Below are positions 1-10,150 of a stretch of 64,000 bases of DNA, in pieces. Under the pieces are notes generated by a model, which ran no database searches, was not told the DNA's origin, and worked only from the letters and a program-made list of their open reading frames with translations. How positions within the stretch are numbered: the first letter of the stretch is position 1; each line of letters begins with the position of its first letter. Both the position numbers and the translations under genes were made by a program. This DNA is from Symbiodinium natans (taxonomy: Eukaryota > Sar > Dinophyceae > Suessiales > Symbiodiniaceae), in assembly GCA_905221605.1 (NCBI GenBank), contig CAJNDS010000002.1:458501-522500 (forward strand), read 5' to 3'.

Positions 1-142
1 GTCGCGGGGTCCTCTGGATACGTCTTCGTAACCACGACTCTCCGAATTAGCGCAGCGAGACGTCGGAGTAATGTGGGAGCCTGAATCATTAGACTAGGGT
101 TTAGGGTTTAGGGTTTAGGGTTTCGGCTTTAGGGTTTAGGGT

Positions 143-251
143 CTAGGGGCCTGAATAATTAAAATAGGGTCTTGGAGGGTTATTATAGTATAATTATGGA
201 TTATAGAGGGACCAGAAGGGGATCCTATTGGTAATTATTCGGCCCCAAGAT
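143..251. mobile_element. MITE-like hairpin, family P, copy 1
   Basis: The ends are imperfect inverted repeats: CTAGGGGCCTGAATAATTA on the left against GTAATTATTCGGCCCCAAGA on the right. The core GGGTTATTATAGTATA is shared with a second copy at 4160-4252, which makes this a family and not a chance palindrome. There is no coding capacity. It is probably a non-autonomous DNA transposon; no target duplication is clear. Confidence 0.6.
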
Positions 252-616
252 AAGCTGGATCGACTTCTCAGTGGTAGGCCCTAAACCGTAAAGCCAAATC
301 CGCCTAAACCCCCCAAGCCTGCAAACTCTAAACCCTAGCCCTAAACCCTAGCCCTAACCCCTAAATCCCAAACCCTAAACCCCCCTAAAGCTCTAAACCC
401 CATGGAGACAAGCTGGGACTTGAACATTTCGGGCTCTAAACCCCATGGAGACAAGCTGGGACTTGAACATTTCGGGCTTAAACCCCAAAGCCTAAAGCCT
501 AAACCCTAAACCGTGACTTCGGGCACGGCACTGACCACCTTGAGCTCTTGGAGGACCCGCTCAGTTGCTGAGCACCCGGTTTAGGGTTTAGGGTTTAGGG
601 TTCAGGGTTCAGGGTT

Positions 617-844
617 CTTGGAGGTTCAGGGTACTTCTTAAGTCAATTACTAGACCCGGGAGTAACCTAGGAAGCAAAAAGGTGCCCTTGTTTGTTTTTA
701 AGGGGATTATAAGGGAACCCCAACCCCCAAGAAACAAGGAACAAAGGGCCTACTCCCGGTCCTAGATTATTACTGTTCTCATAACCCAATTGGTGGGTTA
801 TAAGTACAGATAAAATGGGTTAATTAGTGCCATGAACCTCCAAG
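617..844. mobile_element. MITE-like element, family D copy 1, interrupted by family E
   Basis: The left end CTTGGAGGTTCAGGGTACTT is the inverted complement of the right end AGTGCCATGAACCTCCAAG, with a few mismatches. The family recurs at 16042-16165, 54170-54415 and 61498-61582, and as lone ends near 9612, 9800, 28645, 47249 and 63625. The 228-bp length is explained by a second hairpin (650-765) inside it. Without that insert it is about 112 bp, close to the 124 bp of the uninterrupted copy at 16042. Confidence 0.7.
650..765. mobile_element. MITE-like hairpin, family E, copy 1, nested in family D
   Basis: The ends CTAGACCCGGGAGTA and TACTCCCGGTCCTAG are inverted repeats. Related copies at 19461-19567, 25132-25247, 38035-38145 and 54825-54939 share an AAAAAGGGTGCCCTT-like left arm and a (CC/C)TACTCTGGG- or TACTGGGC-like right arm. 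Its position inside a D element means it inserted after D. Confidence 0.65.
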
Positions 845-1315
845 CCGGGCCAGAAAAGGTTATTCTTTCAATTATGGTAGGAGTATATATATATATACCC
901 ACAAAAAGGTTCAAGGTTGCCTGTTCATGTACTATCCTAAACCCCAAAACCCGACTTGCAGCCCCAAAAAGAAAGGGATAATTATAGACGTCATTAAACA
1001 AAACAACGCAAACCAAGTACAAGTAGGGTTTAGGACTTGCTGGCTGCGGGTAGAACCTGACAGGCCAAGGGGCCACGAACCAGTTTCGACGGAAGTTGCT
1101 TGGGCGCGACTCCCCGCACCCTCCTGCGTTTAGGTTTAGGTCCCTAAACCCTAAACCTTAAGCCCAAGAAGGCCTAAGCCATAAAAGCAAGGGCCCCCCT
1201 TGTTTTGGTGAAGTGAGGCCCTCTGCTGTCGTGTCTCCTGCTTGGCGGATGCTGTGGAATTCGTGGTTTCTAGGGTCGCGTTCAGGGTTTAGGGTTTAGG
1301 GTTCCAGGCTTACTA

Positions 1316-1425
1316 CGCACCAACGGGCTTCGGGCGCGTGAGTTTGATGACCCGCTGCAGTTGCTGCTCCCTGCATGGCCATTCAGCCACCTTGTCAGGA
1401 GAGGTGAGACATGGCTCGCGCGCTG
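1316..1425. other. Exon-like GC-rich island, strand unresolved
   Basis: On the plus strand the block runs from TTCCAG| to GAGAG|GTGAGA, a good 5' splice site, with an open frame containing REFDDPLQLLLPAWPF. On the minus strand a pyrimidine tract ending CTTTCGCAG| opens a frame containing PDKVAEWPCREQQLQRVI with a possible donor GGTGCGTAG. Both readings look protein-like and neither is backed by homology I can trust. At this base composition about a third of 30-codon frames are open by chance. Confidence 0.2.
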
Positions 1426-1632
1426 CCTGCGAAAGTGGAAGGACAGCACTAAGAAGACTAAGCCCTATACAAAGCCTGAACCCTAAACCCTAAACCCTAA
1501 ACCCTAAACCCTAAACCCTAAACTTCTAGACCCTAAACTTCTAGACCCGAAGTTCTGCACCCTAAACTTCTACCGAATGTGGTATACAACAGGACACAGC
1601 ACAGCAAAGGACTTCACAAGTGACTGCTCGTT

Positions 1633-1745
1633 CTTAGTTGCTGAGGTCATAAACCCCCAAAGAAAGTATATACTTTCAGTTCTAAACCCTAAACCCTAAA
1701 CCCTAAACCCCAAAAAGTGTAGAGTGTACTCATTCAGCTACTAAG
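1633..1745. mobile_element. MITE-like hairpin, family G, copy 1, with telomere repeats inside
   Basis: The inverted ends are CTTAGTTGCTGAG and the right-hand CAGCTACTAAG. The outer parts match the copy at 38445-38550 closely (both have ACTTTCAGTTCT and AGTGTA-AGTGTACTCA). In the middle, copy 2 has a unique stretch of about 21 bp (ACAGGGGATTAAAGT and onwards), whereas this copy has four CCCTAAA units. Telomere repeats therefore replaced or entered the centre of an existing element. Confidence 0.65.
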
Positions 1746-1796
1746 TGTTTGTTATGTAGCGGGTCGATAAGGGAAACCGGACCTCACCCTAAAGAG

Positions 1797-1945
1797 GGGT
1801 TTAGGGTTTGGGGTTTAGGGTTTGGGGTTTAGGGTTTAGGGTTTGGGGTTTAGGGTTTGGGGTTTAGGGTTTGGGGTTTAGGGTTTAGGGTTTGGGGTTT
1901 AGGGTTTAGGGTTTGGGGTTTAGGGTTTGGGGTTTTGGGGCTTGG
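1797..1945 (+). repeat. Mixed TTTAGGG / TTTGGGG array
   Basis: About 20 units in which TTTAGGG and TTTGGGG alternate in a higher-order pattern (GGGTTTAGGGTTTGGG repeated). The regular alternation suggests local duplication of a two-unit block and not independent point changes. Confidence 0.9.
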
Positions 1946-2070
1946 GGTGGCTGGTATGCCCTGAGGCGCCACGTCAACCAGAAACCTTTTGTTCAGTCTC
2001 GTCTCCCGTCCCCACACAGAAGCTCTGAAAAGAGCGTCCTTCGAGCCGGGCCCAAATCCCTGAACCGCTT

Positions 2071-2145
2071 GGGTTTAGGGTTTAGGGTTTAGGGTTTAGG
2101 GTTTAGGGTTTAGGGTTTAGGGTTTAGGGTTTAGGGTTTAGGGGG
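2071..2145 (+). repeat. Perfect TTTAGGG array
   Basis: Ten or more uninterrupted TTTAGGG units. The flanks CCCTGAACCGC (left) and GAGGTTCACGGG (right) are roughly inverted relative to each other and resemble family D ends, so the array may sit inside a decayed D element. Confidence 0.9.
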
Positions 2146-2610
2146 AGGTTCACGGGACTTCAATTGAAAGTCTCCCTATGACCTACTCAAACGGCTCGGC
2201 GGGGCTCAAGTCAACATGTAGAGCTTAGGGGTTAACTTTGCGTAGAGTGAGCAAAAGACCCTCAAACAAACACTTGTCAACGCTATACCCGGAACCCCAA
2301 ACTTAGATACACCCCGACCCCTGAACCCTGAACCCGAAGCCACTCCAGTCAAACCGGTCTTCCAATTCTCATTAAACCCTAAACCCTAAACCCAAAACCC
2401 TAAACCCTAAACCCTGAACCCTAAACCCTAAATCCCCCCGGCAGCGTCTTCCATCTTCCCGGCAGCCCACGAAGAGGCTTCCGAACGGGAGCCATTCATT
2501 AGCTGGTGCTCCCGAAGGGAGCTTTGCGCAGTTCAGGGTTCAGGGTTCAGGGTTTAGGCTTTAGGGTTTAGGGTTCAGGGTTCAGGGTTCAGGGTTTAGG
2601 GTTTAGGGTT

Positions 2611-2705
2611 CAAAATTGGGGTACCACCTAATCTACCCCCACATACTATACTCCTCATTCGAGGAACCCGCATAAAGGGTACCCCTTACTTTTCGGAAAC
2701 CCCCA
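2611..2705. mobile_element. MITE-like element, family C, copy 1 (degenerate)
   Basis: It carries the family signature: GGGGTACC near one end and GGGTACCCCTT followed by TTCGGAAACCCCC at the other. Better copies are at 18449-18556 and 43839-43942. The left arm here is poorly preserved. Confidence 0.45.
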
Positions 2706-2939
2706 AGAGATTCATAGGTCGAGGGCTTGAGGCGCTCCAGGGTTAGGGTTTGAGGGCATCCTAGGGGGTTGATTCTGTTTGCATTTTCCTGGGCATTTTT
2801 AGGGTTTAGGGTTCAGGGTTTGGGGGAAATCGGGGTTTAGGCAAATGCGGGAGGTTTCAAGGCGCGCCATCCCCTCGGCAGCATCGTTGCAGCTTTGGCA
2901 GTGCGCGACGGGCGCGGAAACTCTGAGAGGAACCCTCAA

Positions 2940-3010
2940 CTCGGGTTTAGGGTTTAGGGTTTAGGATTTAGGGTTTAGGGTTTAGGGTCCTAAACCCCTA
3001 AAAAAACCTA
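2940..3010. repeat. Head-to-head telomere-repeat junction
   Basis: Six TTTAGGG-type units run directly into inverted CCCTAAAC units with the junction near 2988 (TTTAGGGTCCTAAACCCC). This G-strand-then-C-strand order is the arrangement expected from a telomere-telomere join, though it is short here and the C side is degenerate. Confidence 0.7.
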
Positions 3011-4159
3011 AGCCCCTGGACCCTAAACTCCGAACCCCTAGACCCGTAAACTTAAACACAAAGCCCCCCAAAATGCCAAAACCTTGGCTGACCCGTGGGC
3101 CTGAGTAATCCAGCGGCAAAGAAAACTAAGCTGTGGGGAATTGAAGTGGATTGAAATTCCTACCCAGCACCAAAATTATCATACCCGCCTCCCAGTAGCC
3201 TGTGCAGTTGTATCTGGGCCGGTGATTACGTGTGCTGCCTCTTCTGACTCAGTAGGCAGAGCAGAGTCCAAGGTAGAACCCTAAACCCTAAACTCTATCC
3301 TTTCGAATGCTTCGCCTTGCGCTTCAGGAGCTCTCAGGAATGAACCATGAGATGGCGGCGATGAGGAAGTAGGTCCTTGGAGGGGTTTAGTGTTTAGGGT
3401 TAGGGTTGAGGGTGTTAGGGTTTTAGGGTTTAGGGTTTAGGGTTTTAGGGTTTTTAGTAGGTCCTTGGGGGGTTTAGTGTTTAGGGTTTATCGGATAAAG
3501 GGTTTCATAGAGCCCTCGTTGTTGGCCTGCGCAGGTACCGACCTTGGACCTTCGTGCTTCGGATGGATGGTAGAGGGTTTGGGATTTAGGGTGTAGGGTT
3601 TAGGGCTTAGGGTTTAGGGCTGAAGGTCTAGGGTTGTAGAAGGGTTTACAGTAGGAGCGTAGGGTTCAGGTGTGTTTGCTAGGGCTCAGTTTTCGTGTTC
3701 GTGTTCCGGTCCGGCTACTTGAGAAGCAGTCTCACTCCGGCAGCCTCGCAAGACCAAGCAATTCCTTTATCTCCATAAAGAGAGGTTTAGGGTTTGGGGT
3801 TGAGGGTTTAGGGTTTTTTAGAGAGGTTTAGGGTTTGGGGTTGAGGGTTTAGGGTTTTTTAGAGAGGTTTAGGGTTTGGGGTTGAGGGTTTAGGGTTTTT
3901 GGGTATAATGCAACATAGCAATAATGAGGGGGCCTAAGCAAGACACAGTGGTAAGAAGGGTACCACTAGTGATCTAGGTACTGATCAAGCAACACTTTGC
4001 CAGCTGAGGATGAAATCCCTCTTCTAAACCTGCCATTTAGATCCTCGGCCGCAAATCTCTACAAACACCCAAAAACCCTGCACTCTAATCGCGAACACTG
4101 CATCCCCTAACAAGCTAAAGTAAACCCACAGCAGAATAAACCACCTTAAGCCCTACTAA

Positions 4160-4252
4160 TCTAGGGCCTTAAGAATTAGAATGGGGTTTGGGGGGTTATT
4201 ATAGTATACTTATGTTAGGGAATGCTACTAGTAGTTATTCCGACCCCTAGAG
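4160..4252. mobile_element. MITE-like hairpin, family P, copy 2
   Basis: It shares GGGGTTATTATAGTATA with copy 1 and has imperfect inverted ends (CTAGGGCCTTAAGAATTA; right side GTAGTTATTCCGACCCCTAG). No coding capacity. Confidence 0.55.
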
Positions 4253-5010
4253 TGGGATAGTACCCAAACCTATTTTCCCGCCATGCACAAGACTTCTACA
4301 AGGCTTTTGGGGCACTGCCCAAAATAAGGTACCACCTTATTAGATAGCCCAAAATGCTACATCATCAAAACGAGCAGTCCAGCCCCATACCCTACTATCC
4401 CAGGATCCCAGGGTTGAGGGTTTATGGTTTTTTGAAACCTCCACAAGGGGCGGCGGTGCATGTTTGGGAGGAAGACGCTAAATTTGCTCGCGCTTTTCGA
4501 TGAAGTTTTCTAGTACGGCGTATGAACCCCTAAACCCTAAACCCTAAACTCCTAAAACCCTAAACCTCAAACTCCTGAGCCCCTAAAAACCCTAAACCTA
4601 GTAGGTTGAAGAGGGACACGAGATCCCCATGTACAAACATGTACGGGATCATGTAGCAACCCTAAACCCTGAACCCTGAATCCCTACACCCTAAACACAT
4701 CCTAAACCCTCCGCTGCAGCAAAGCTCAGGACGGCGCGTCATCAACATCACTCCATGCCTGGGCTTGGCACAAGATGGAGGGTTTAGGGTTTAGGGCCTA
4801 GGGTTTAGGGTTTAGGGTTTAGGGTTTAGGGTGAGGGGTTTGGTGTTTGGGGTTTGGTGTTGCGGGGATTAGGGTTCCGTTCTCGAAGCCAAAGACGGCC
4901 GGCTGCGCTAAATGAAGCTCTAATTCAGGCAACCCCGCAAGCCTCAGCGTCACCAATTGGGTATAAATATTGGTGAGAGCATATGTATCCTGAACCCTAA
5001 ACTCTTAGCG

Positions 5011-5155
5011 TAGTAACATGGTCCCTTAGTCTGGCCCCTTCAAAGGGGAGCCCTTGTATACCCCTTATATACCCTAAATATACAACCCAAGGGCCCATAC
5101 TTCAGAACCCTTTGAAGGAGGTAAGGGACCATATCAAGAGCCCATATAGCTACCC
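5011..5155. mobile_element. MITE-like element, family B, copy 1
   Basis: The left end TAGTAACATGGTCCCTTAG is a diverged inverted match to the right end, whose complement reads GGTAGCTATATGGGCTC and continues to TGGTCCCTTACC. The interior has CCCTTATATACCC and AAGGGCCCATAC-TTCAGAACCCTTT. Copies at 13211-13350 and 35695-35801 share ends and interior. Confidence 0.65.
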
Positions 5156-5285
5156 TGAGGTAAACCCTAAACCCTAAACCCTAAACCCTAAACCCGACTT
5201 CATATACAGCTTTGGAACTCCGAAGCAAAGTCCTGAAGCCGCACAAGCCTTGCCGCGGGGGAAGGTTTAATCCCAGAGACCTCCC

Positions 5286-5350
5286 CAAACCCTAAACCCT
5301 AAACCCTAAACCCTAAACCCTAAACCCTAAACCCTAAACCCTAAACCCTA
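5286..5350 (-). repeat. CCCTAAA array
   Basis: About nine perfect AAACCCT units on the plus strand. Just beyond the array, GGGAGGTTAGGGGCCATATTCAGGGCCC at 5355-5385 looks like half of a family B element. Confidence 0.9.
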
Positions 5351-5465
5351 ACTTCGGGAGGTTAGGGGCCATATTCAGGGCCCGTAAACGTACAGGGAGG
5401 GGGATGAGCTGACAGCCAGGATGCAACCAGTTGGTGTTGCCATGCTGAAGCACCTTCGAGGCGTC

Positions 5466-5595
5466 TAGGGTTTAGGGGTTTAGGGGTTTGGGGTTTAGGG
5501 TTTAGGGGATTAGGGGATTAGGGGTTTAGGGGTTTAGGGGTTTAGGGGTTTAGGGGTTTAGGGTTTAGGGGTTTAAGGTTTAAGGGGTTTTTGGC
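5466..5595 (+). repeat. TTTAGGGG octamer array
   Basis: The unit here is mostly TTTAGGGG instead of TTTAGGG, with some ATTAGGGG. Similar octamer arrays lie at 16948-17062 and 42310-42410, so the variant is homogeneous within an array and differs between arrays. Confidence 0.85.
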
Positions 5596-5716
5596 TTAGG
5601 GTTGTAGGTTCAGGGCGTAGGGTGTGCACTGTTTTGGGGTGTGTGCCCTGTAAAAATCACACCTCTCTCGGTTCTGAGATGGGGGCCCGTAGACACACCT
5701 CAGAATTTGTTTGGGC

Positions 5717-5806
5717 TTTTCAAAAAAAAGGAGTACATCTCGTATACCCCCCAAAGTACTATAATCGAGCCCCCCAAAAAGGGTACCCCTTTTTTCGGAT
5801 ACATTT
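5717..5806. mobile_element. MITE-like element, family C, copy 2
   Basis: A GGAGTAC-bearing left arm and a right arm with AAAAAGGGTACCCCTTTT then TTCGGATAC, as in other C copies. The internal ATAATCGAGCCCCCC resembles the reverse complement of the 43839 copy. Confidence 0.5.
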
Positions 5807-6611
5807 AAATCCAAAGCTAACCTCCAAACAGGCCCAAATGCCTAAGACCAGCTCTGAGCAGTTGAGGGCTTCAGGTTTCGGAATGCGGCTTTAGGGTTTA
5901 GGGCTTAGGGTTTAGGGTTTAGGGTGTAGGTTTAGGGTTTAGGGTTTAGGATTTATGGTTTAGGGTTTTCGTAACCCACAATGGACACACCTGTTCAGCA
6001 CGCCATGCCACCGTGTGATTTGTAGTGGCTTGGGGGTGCGGAAACAAAGATGCAAAGTAGGCAGGGCTCAGGCCTCAGGGATTTAGGGTTTAGGGCTTGG
6101 GGTTTAGGGTTTAGGGTTTAGGGCTTGGGGGGTTTAGGGCTTGATGTGTGCGCAAGGTTCAGGGTTCAGGGGGGGGTCAGGGGTTAAGGCGCTTAACCGC
6201 TACGGTTCTGAGCACAGGAACTCCTAAACCCTAAACTCTAAACCCGAAAAACCCCCGAGGATCCGCCACCTGCGACACCAAGAAGACGGTGACCATCTGG
6301 CCTGAGTCGAGAAATTAGGGTTTAGGGTTTATAGGGTTTAGGGTTTAGGGTTTGGGGTTTCGGGTTTGGGGTTCAGAGGACTAGGATGTTGGGCTCCACC
6401 ACGCTTAGGGCTCAAGGCTTAGCTACTTTTTGCCTCAGAGCCCCAAAGCAATGAATTAATAATTAATTCATGATTCAGTTTATTTAATTTATTTTAAATA
6501 TAATTTAATTAGCTAAAAAAGAAAATAATCCCGATGTTACCCTCCCTCTGCAGTCTGACCACGGGGAGATCTAGGGTTCAGGCTTTGGAGTTTGGGGCAA
6601 CCACGATCCCC

Positions 6612-6778
6612 CTGGTTCTTAGTAGGGAATGAGGGAATGAGGGCCCTATATATATACCCTATAAATACCCTATATATACCCTATATATACCCTATATATA
6701 CCCTATATATACCCTATATATACCCTTTACGGGATTATGTAGGGTACCTCACATCCCTCATTCTCTGCTAAGAACCAG
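6612..6778. mobile_element. MITE-like hairpin, family A, copy 1
   Basis: The ends are long inverted repeats: CTGGTTCTTAGTAGGGAATG on the left, and on the right a sequence whose complement starts CTGGTTCTTAGCAGAGAATG. The centre is an 11-bp tandem of CCCTATATATA, about six copies. A second copy lies at 54209-54331. No coding capacity. Confidence 0.75.
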
Positions 6779-6919
6779 CCAGTGATATCACCACATGGCG
6801 GTTGTATGCCCTGCACCTAAGGACCGCCGATGCTCGACATCTACCAGTTTGAACAAGCCGAAGTCGGTTTAGGGTTTAGGGTTTGGGGTTTGGGGTTTAG
6901 GGTTTAGGGTTTAGGGTTT

Positions 6920-7277
6920 AGGGTTCGAGTACATCATGCCTCCAGACCCGGCATGCGCTGCAAACCAGATCAAGCCTTCGGCACAAACTGTCTGATACAC
7001 ACCGAGATTCAGTACATGCACGGAGCAGTACCGAGTCATCTGCGGGTGCCGGCCAGGATTCAACGTAAGCGGACAGGGGTTCCGAGGCACACTGACCAAC
7101 GCTGGCTCGACAGCTGTTCGGTGGATGAAAGGGGGTGCCAGCGGTAGAGCACTTGCCATGTCTTGCGCGGCGAGCTGCGCAGCAAAGGTGACAAAGGAAG
7201 TTTCCTTTCCTGTGCGTCTGAGGATCAACCCGGTTTCGTATGGTCACGGTTCTCCAAGCGGGAGTTCAGAGTTTAGG
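6920..7277 (+). CDS. Candidate exon, longest stop-free island; product unknown
   Basis: This 0.35-kb block is the longest non-repetitive stop-poor stretch in the first half of the window. A plus frame is open from 6996 to a TGA at 7275 and includes the cysteine-containing stretch RVICGCRPGFNVSGQGFRG, then CAASCAAK just before a possible donor AAAG|GTGACA. CxCxPGF is reminiscent of an EGF-like fold, but one partial motif is not enough to assign it. Two overlapping minus frames (6911-7228 and 6918-7247) are equally long and open, so the strand is not certain. GTAAGC at 7068 could also be a splice donor. Upstream, 6923-6992 is open in another plus frame. No start codon with convincing context is visible. 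Confidence 0.25.
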
Positions 7278-8016
7278 GTTTGAGGTGACAGACCCCTCCT
7301 TATCCGGGACTCTGCGTTTTGTGAGCGTCGCTCCCTCAAACTTAGAGGACCCACGACCCATGAATGAAGGAATACGGCCGAACATAAAATGCCCTCAATA
7401 CCAGAGCCACTAGAGCCCTACAACCCTCAAACCCCAAGAGACAGAGTGTCTGCCTCTCTAGCTGCAATCTTCAGGATCCTACAAAATCTGGTTGAGGCTT
7501 TAGTCAGTCCTTGCTTGAAAGGCTTGGGGCTTGGGATAGAACACCCGAGGCCACCCTGAAATCTAAAAGTCATTTGAGCCCATAGCCCGACAGCACTGCA
7601 CTGAAGCTCCTATACTCAATACCTTCAATGACTGAATAGCATACCAGAGTGCTTAGGGTTTAGGGTTTAGGGTCCAGGGTTTAGGGTCTAGGGTTTAGAG
7701 TTTTTGGTTTAGGGTTTGGGGTTTAGGGTTTAGGGTTTAGGGGTTTAGGGTTTAGGGTTTGGGGTTTGGGCTTTAGGGCGATCCCGGAGCAGCCCAGGAA
7801 TAACTATGGCACCCACGTCTGCCGAACCACAGGTACAGTAAACCCCAAAAAAGTTTGAAACCTTTTTAAGGACAAGTAGTGCTGGGATTCCCTATACTTT
7901 ATACTCGTAGGGATTGAGGCTAGTGAGTCTCCAACTTTTTTGGCTTCTACTATAAGAAGAGAACCCGGGGGGGGGGGGGGGGGGGGGCAACTTGGACAGA
8001 ACACCTGAGCGGCAAA

Positions 8017-8150
8017 TTTCTAATCCCTGCAGGACGCAAGCTTCTCCGGGACTGACACACAAGGATGAGACTGGGAGAGAAGTGCGAACTGCCGTTTTCA
8101 ACTTCTTTCTTGTCGAATACCTCGTGTAGGTCAACATGTGAGAATAAGGG
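8017..8150. other. Exon-like island with good acceptors on both strands
   Basis: On the plus strand, TTCTAATCCCTGCAG| precedes an open frame ending FNFFLVEYL before GTGTAG. On the minus strand, GCACTTCTCTCCCAG| precedes an open frame with SSLCVSPGEACVLQGLEICRS before GTGTTC. The sequence alone does not decide between them. It lies between an AT-rich hairpin-like segment and degenerate TTTAGGG units. Confidence 0.2.
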
Positions 8151-8980
8151 GCCGTTGCTCAGAAGCTGAGACCATAGAGCGGTTTTTCCAGCAGTAACAC
8201 CAGCAGGAAAATCTCCGGCTTCATCTATTCCTCAAGGGTTTAGGCTTTAGGGTTTAGGGTTGGAGGCATAGGGTCTGTAAGGCCCCAAAGAACGAAGGAA
8301 TCAAAGAGGTTAAAACTTACTATTCCTACTAATTTTGGCAACCCAAGGGTTCAACTGTTGGCTGGGGAAGGGAGGAAGGCGCCGCTTCGCGCACTTCGTC
8401 CCTGTTGCACATGGAAAAAAACATGCTTGTCCCCTCCGAAACCCTAAACTGTTGATCCTACATCCTAGACCCTAAACCCTAGCCCTAAACCCTAAACCAC
8501 AAAAAAAGCAAACAAAGGACTCAGGTGCTGGCAGGCGGTGTCGAAGTTTCGGAAGCTAAGCGTCATCGGGCTGTCGAAAATCCAGCCCCAAAGCACCTCA
8601 GCGTTTTGGGGTTGGGAGTTCTCGTGTATGCTAAGAAGGGATGAGTTTTGACCCTAAACCCTAAACTCTGAACCCTGAACCCTAAACCAATACGTCTAGC
8701 GTAGCTTGGCGGCATGGGACAGGGACGTGGAGTGCCGACTGCATGACAACTGCTCACTGAGGCCGATGGTGGTTCACCAGAGGGTCCTCCACGAAACCGA
8801 AAACTCCTACCGCCCAAACCCTACACCCTAGACCTCAAACCCCAAACCCCAAACCCTAAACCCTAGCTCCGTCTGCACAAAAGGAAGGTGTCTGGGTCTG
8901 AGACGGCGCAGGGAACGACGAAGAGGGCGATCTGTGTGGAGGAGCCAACCTTGTGTTTAGGGAGTTTAGGGTTTTGGGCT

Positions 8981-9097
8981 AGGGTTTAGGGTTTAGGGTT
9001 TAGGGTTTAGGGTTTAGGGTTTAGGGTTTAGGGTTTAGGGTTTAGGGTTTAGGGTTTAGGGTTTAGGGTTTAGGGTTTAGGGTTTAGGGTTTAGGGC
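8981..9097 (+). repeat. Perfect TTTAGGG array, about 16 copies
   Basis: Uninterrupted TTTAGGG units, bordered on both sides by GGGCTAG variants. One of the longest perfect arrays in the first 10 kb. Confidence 0.95.
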
Positions 9098-9635
9098 TAG
9101 AGTTTAGGGTTTGAGGCTCCAAGGCTTACTTACGGTTTCCTGCGGTGTTTAGGACTTATGCGAGTTCACGGTTCGCCCAGTTTAGGGCGCAGGGCTCGAG
9201 ATAACTTCATGCAGGGTTATGGATCAAGTTCACGTGTGAATAGGGGTGTAGGGTTTAGGGTTTAGGGTCTCAGGTGTCAGGCGTAATTCATTTCGAGTAC
9301 TCGGAGTTGTTTGCTGCCCAGTGCATACTCTGTGGTTGTCAGGGTTCTTGTAATAGGCAGAACTATCGTTCTTCGGGTTTACTATTTTGGGGCTAACCCT
9401 CAGTAAGCCCTAGTGCTCTAAACCCTCAACCCTCTACCCTAAACCCTATGCTAAACCCTAAACCCTAAACCCTAAACACTAAACCCTAAACCCTAAACCC
9501 TAAACCCTAAACCCGAGCCCTAAACCCTAAACACCAAAAACTGCACCGAGGCCCTCCCGAGCTCTGCTTGGGGCCGTGGCTGCGACTCCGAGGGAGAGGT
9601 CCATCATGCCCTGCTTGGAGGTTCATGGGACCCTA

Positions 9636-9756
9636 CACCCTAAACCCTAAACCCTAAACCCTAAACCCTAAACCCTGAACCCTGAACCCTGAACCCTAAA
9701 CCCTAAACCCTAAACCCTAAACCCTAAACCCTAAACCCTAAACCCTAAACCCTAAA
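9636..9756 (-). repeat. CCCTAAA array with internal CCCTGAA block
   Basis: About 17 units. Three adjacent units near 9672-9695 are CCCTGAA, then the canonical unit resumes. The clustered variant suggests expansion of a mutated unit. Confidence 0.9.
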
Positions 9757-9859
9757 GCCTAGCCCTCCAATTAGAAGCCTATATACAGTGATGGTTGGGG
9801 TTACAAGTACCCTGAACCTCCACGTGGTGGCATTTTGGGGTGGCCGTAAACCCTTGAGA

Positions 9860-9976
9860 GGGTTTGGGGTTTAGGGTTTAGGGTTTAGGGTTTGGGGTTT
9901 GGGGTTTAGGGTTTATGGTTTGGGGTTCGGGGTTTGGGGTTTGGGGTTTAGGGTTTAGGGTTTGGGGTTTGGGGGT
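9860..9976 (+). repeat. TTTAGGG / TTTGGGG mixed array
   Basis: Irregular mixture of TTTAGGG, TTTGGGG and TTCGGGG units. Confidence 0.85.
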
Positions 9977-10013
9977 TTAGAGCGTGCGGGCCTCCATTCC
10001 TCGCAGAACCCTG

Positions 10014-10150
10014 TGTAGGGTTCAGGGTTCAGGGTTCAGGGTTCAGGGTTCAGGGTTCAGGGTTCAGGGTTCAGGGTTCAGGGTTCAGGGTTCAGGGTTC
10101 AGGGTTCAGGGTTCAGGGTTCAGGGTTTAGGGTTTAGGGTTAGGGTTCAG
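10014..10150 (+). repeat. Homogeneous TTCAGGG variant array
   Basis: About 15 consecutive TTCAGGG units with no canonical unit among them, then three TTTAGGG-like units. A single T-to-C variant has been copied across the whole tract, so the array grew by local duplication (slippage or unequal exchange) after the mutation and not by one direct telomerase synthesis event. Confidence 0.95.

Larger units (their letters stand above)
1..6611. repeat. Interspersed telomere-repeat region 1 (overview)
   Basis: About 35 tracts of TTTAGGG or CCCTAAA, 2-11 copies each, alternate with hairpin elements (listed separately) and GC-rich islands. Islands with an AG-ended left border and a GT-started right border lie near 520-578, 1316-1425, 2466-2531, 3332-3369, 3725-3784, 4720-4778, 5213-5266, 5420-5462 and 5831-5872. 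The right border is often the GT of the next GTTTAGGG array. The islands are open in several frames on both strands, so I make no gene call. About 6480-6540 is a single AT-rich stretch with no recognised content. A short palindrome with 13-nt arms around 4622-4650 (GATCCCCATGTAC) sits between two C-rich tracts. Confidence 0.8.

Noticed and set aside
1345-1415. Resemblance of the minus reading WPCREQQLQRVI to the LPCRE motif region of ORC1/CDC6 ATPases
   Set aside because: A second ORC1-like snippet on the same strand (LKVVSAVPEV at 523-577) would lie in the wrong order, no Walker A or B motif is present nearby, and the plus strand has an equally good splice pattern.
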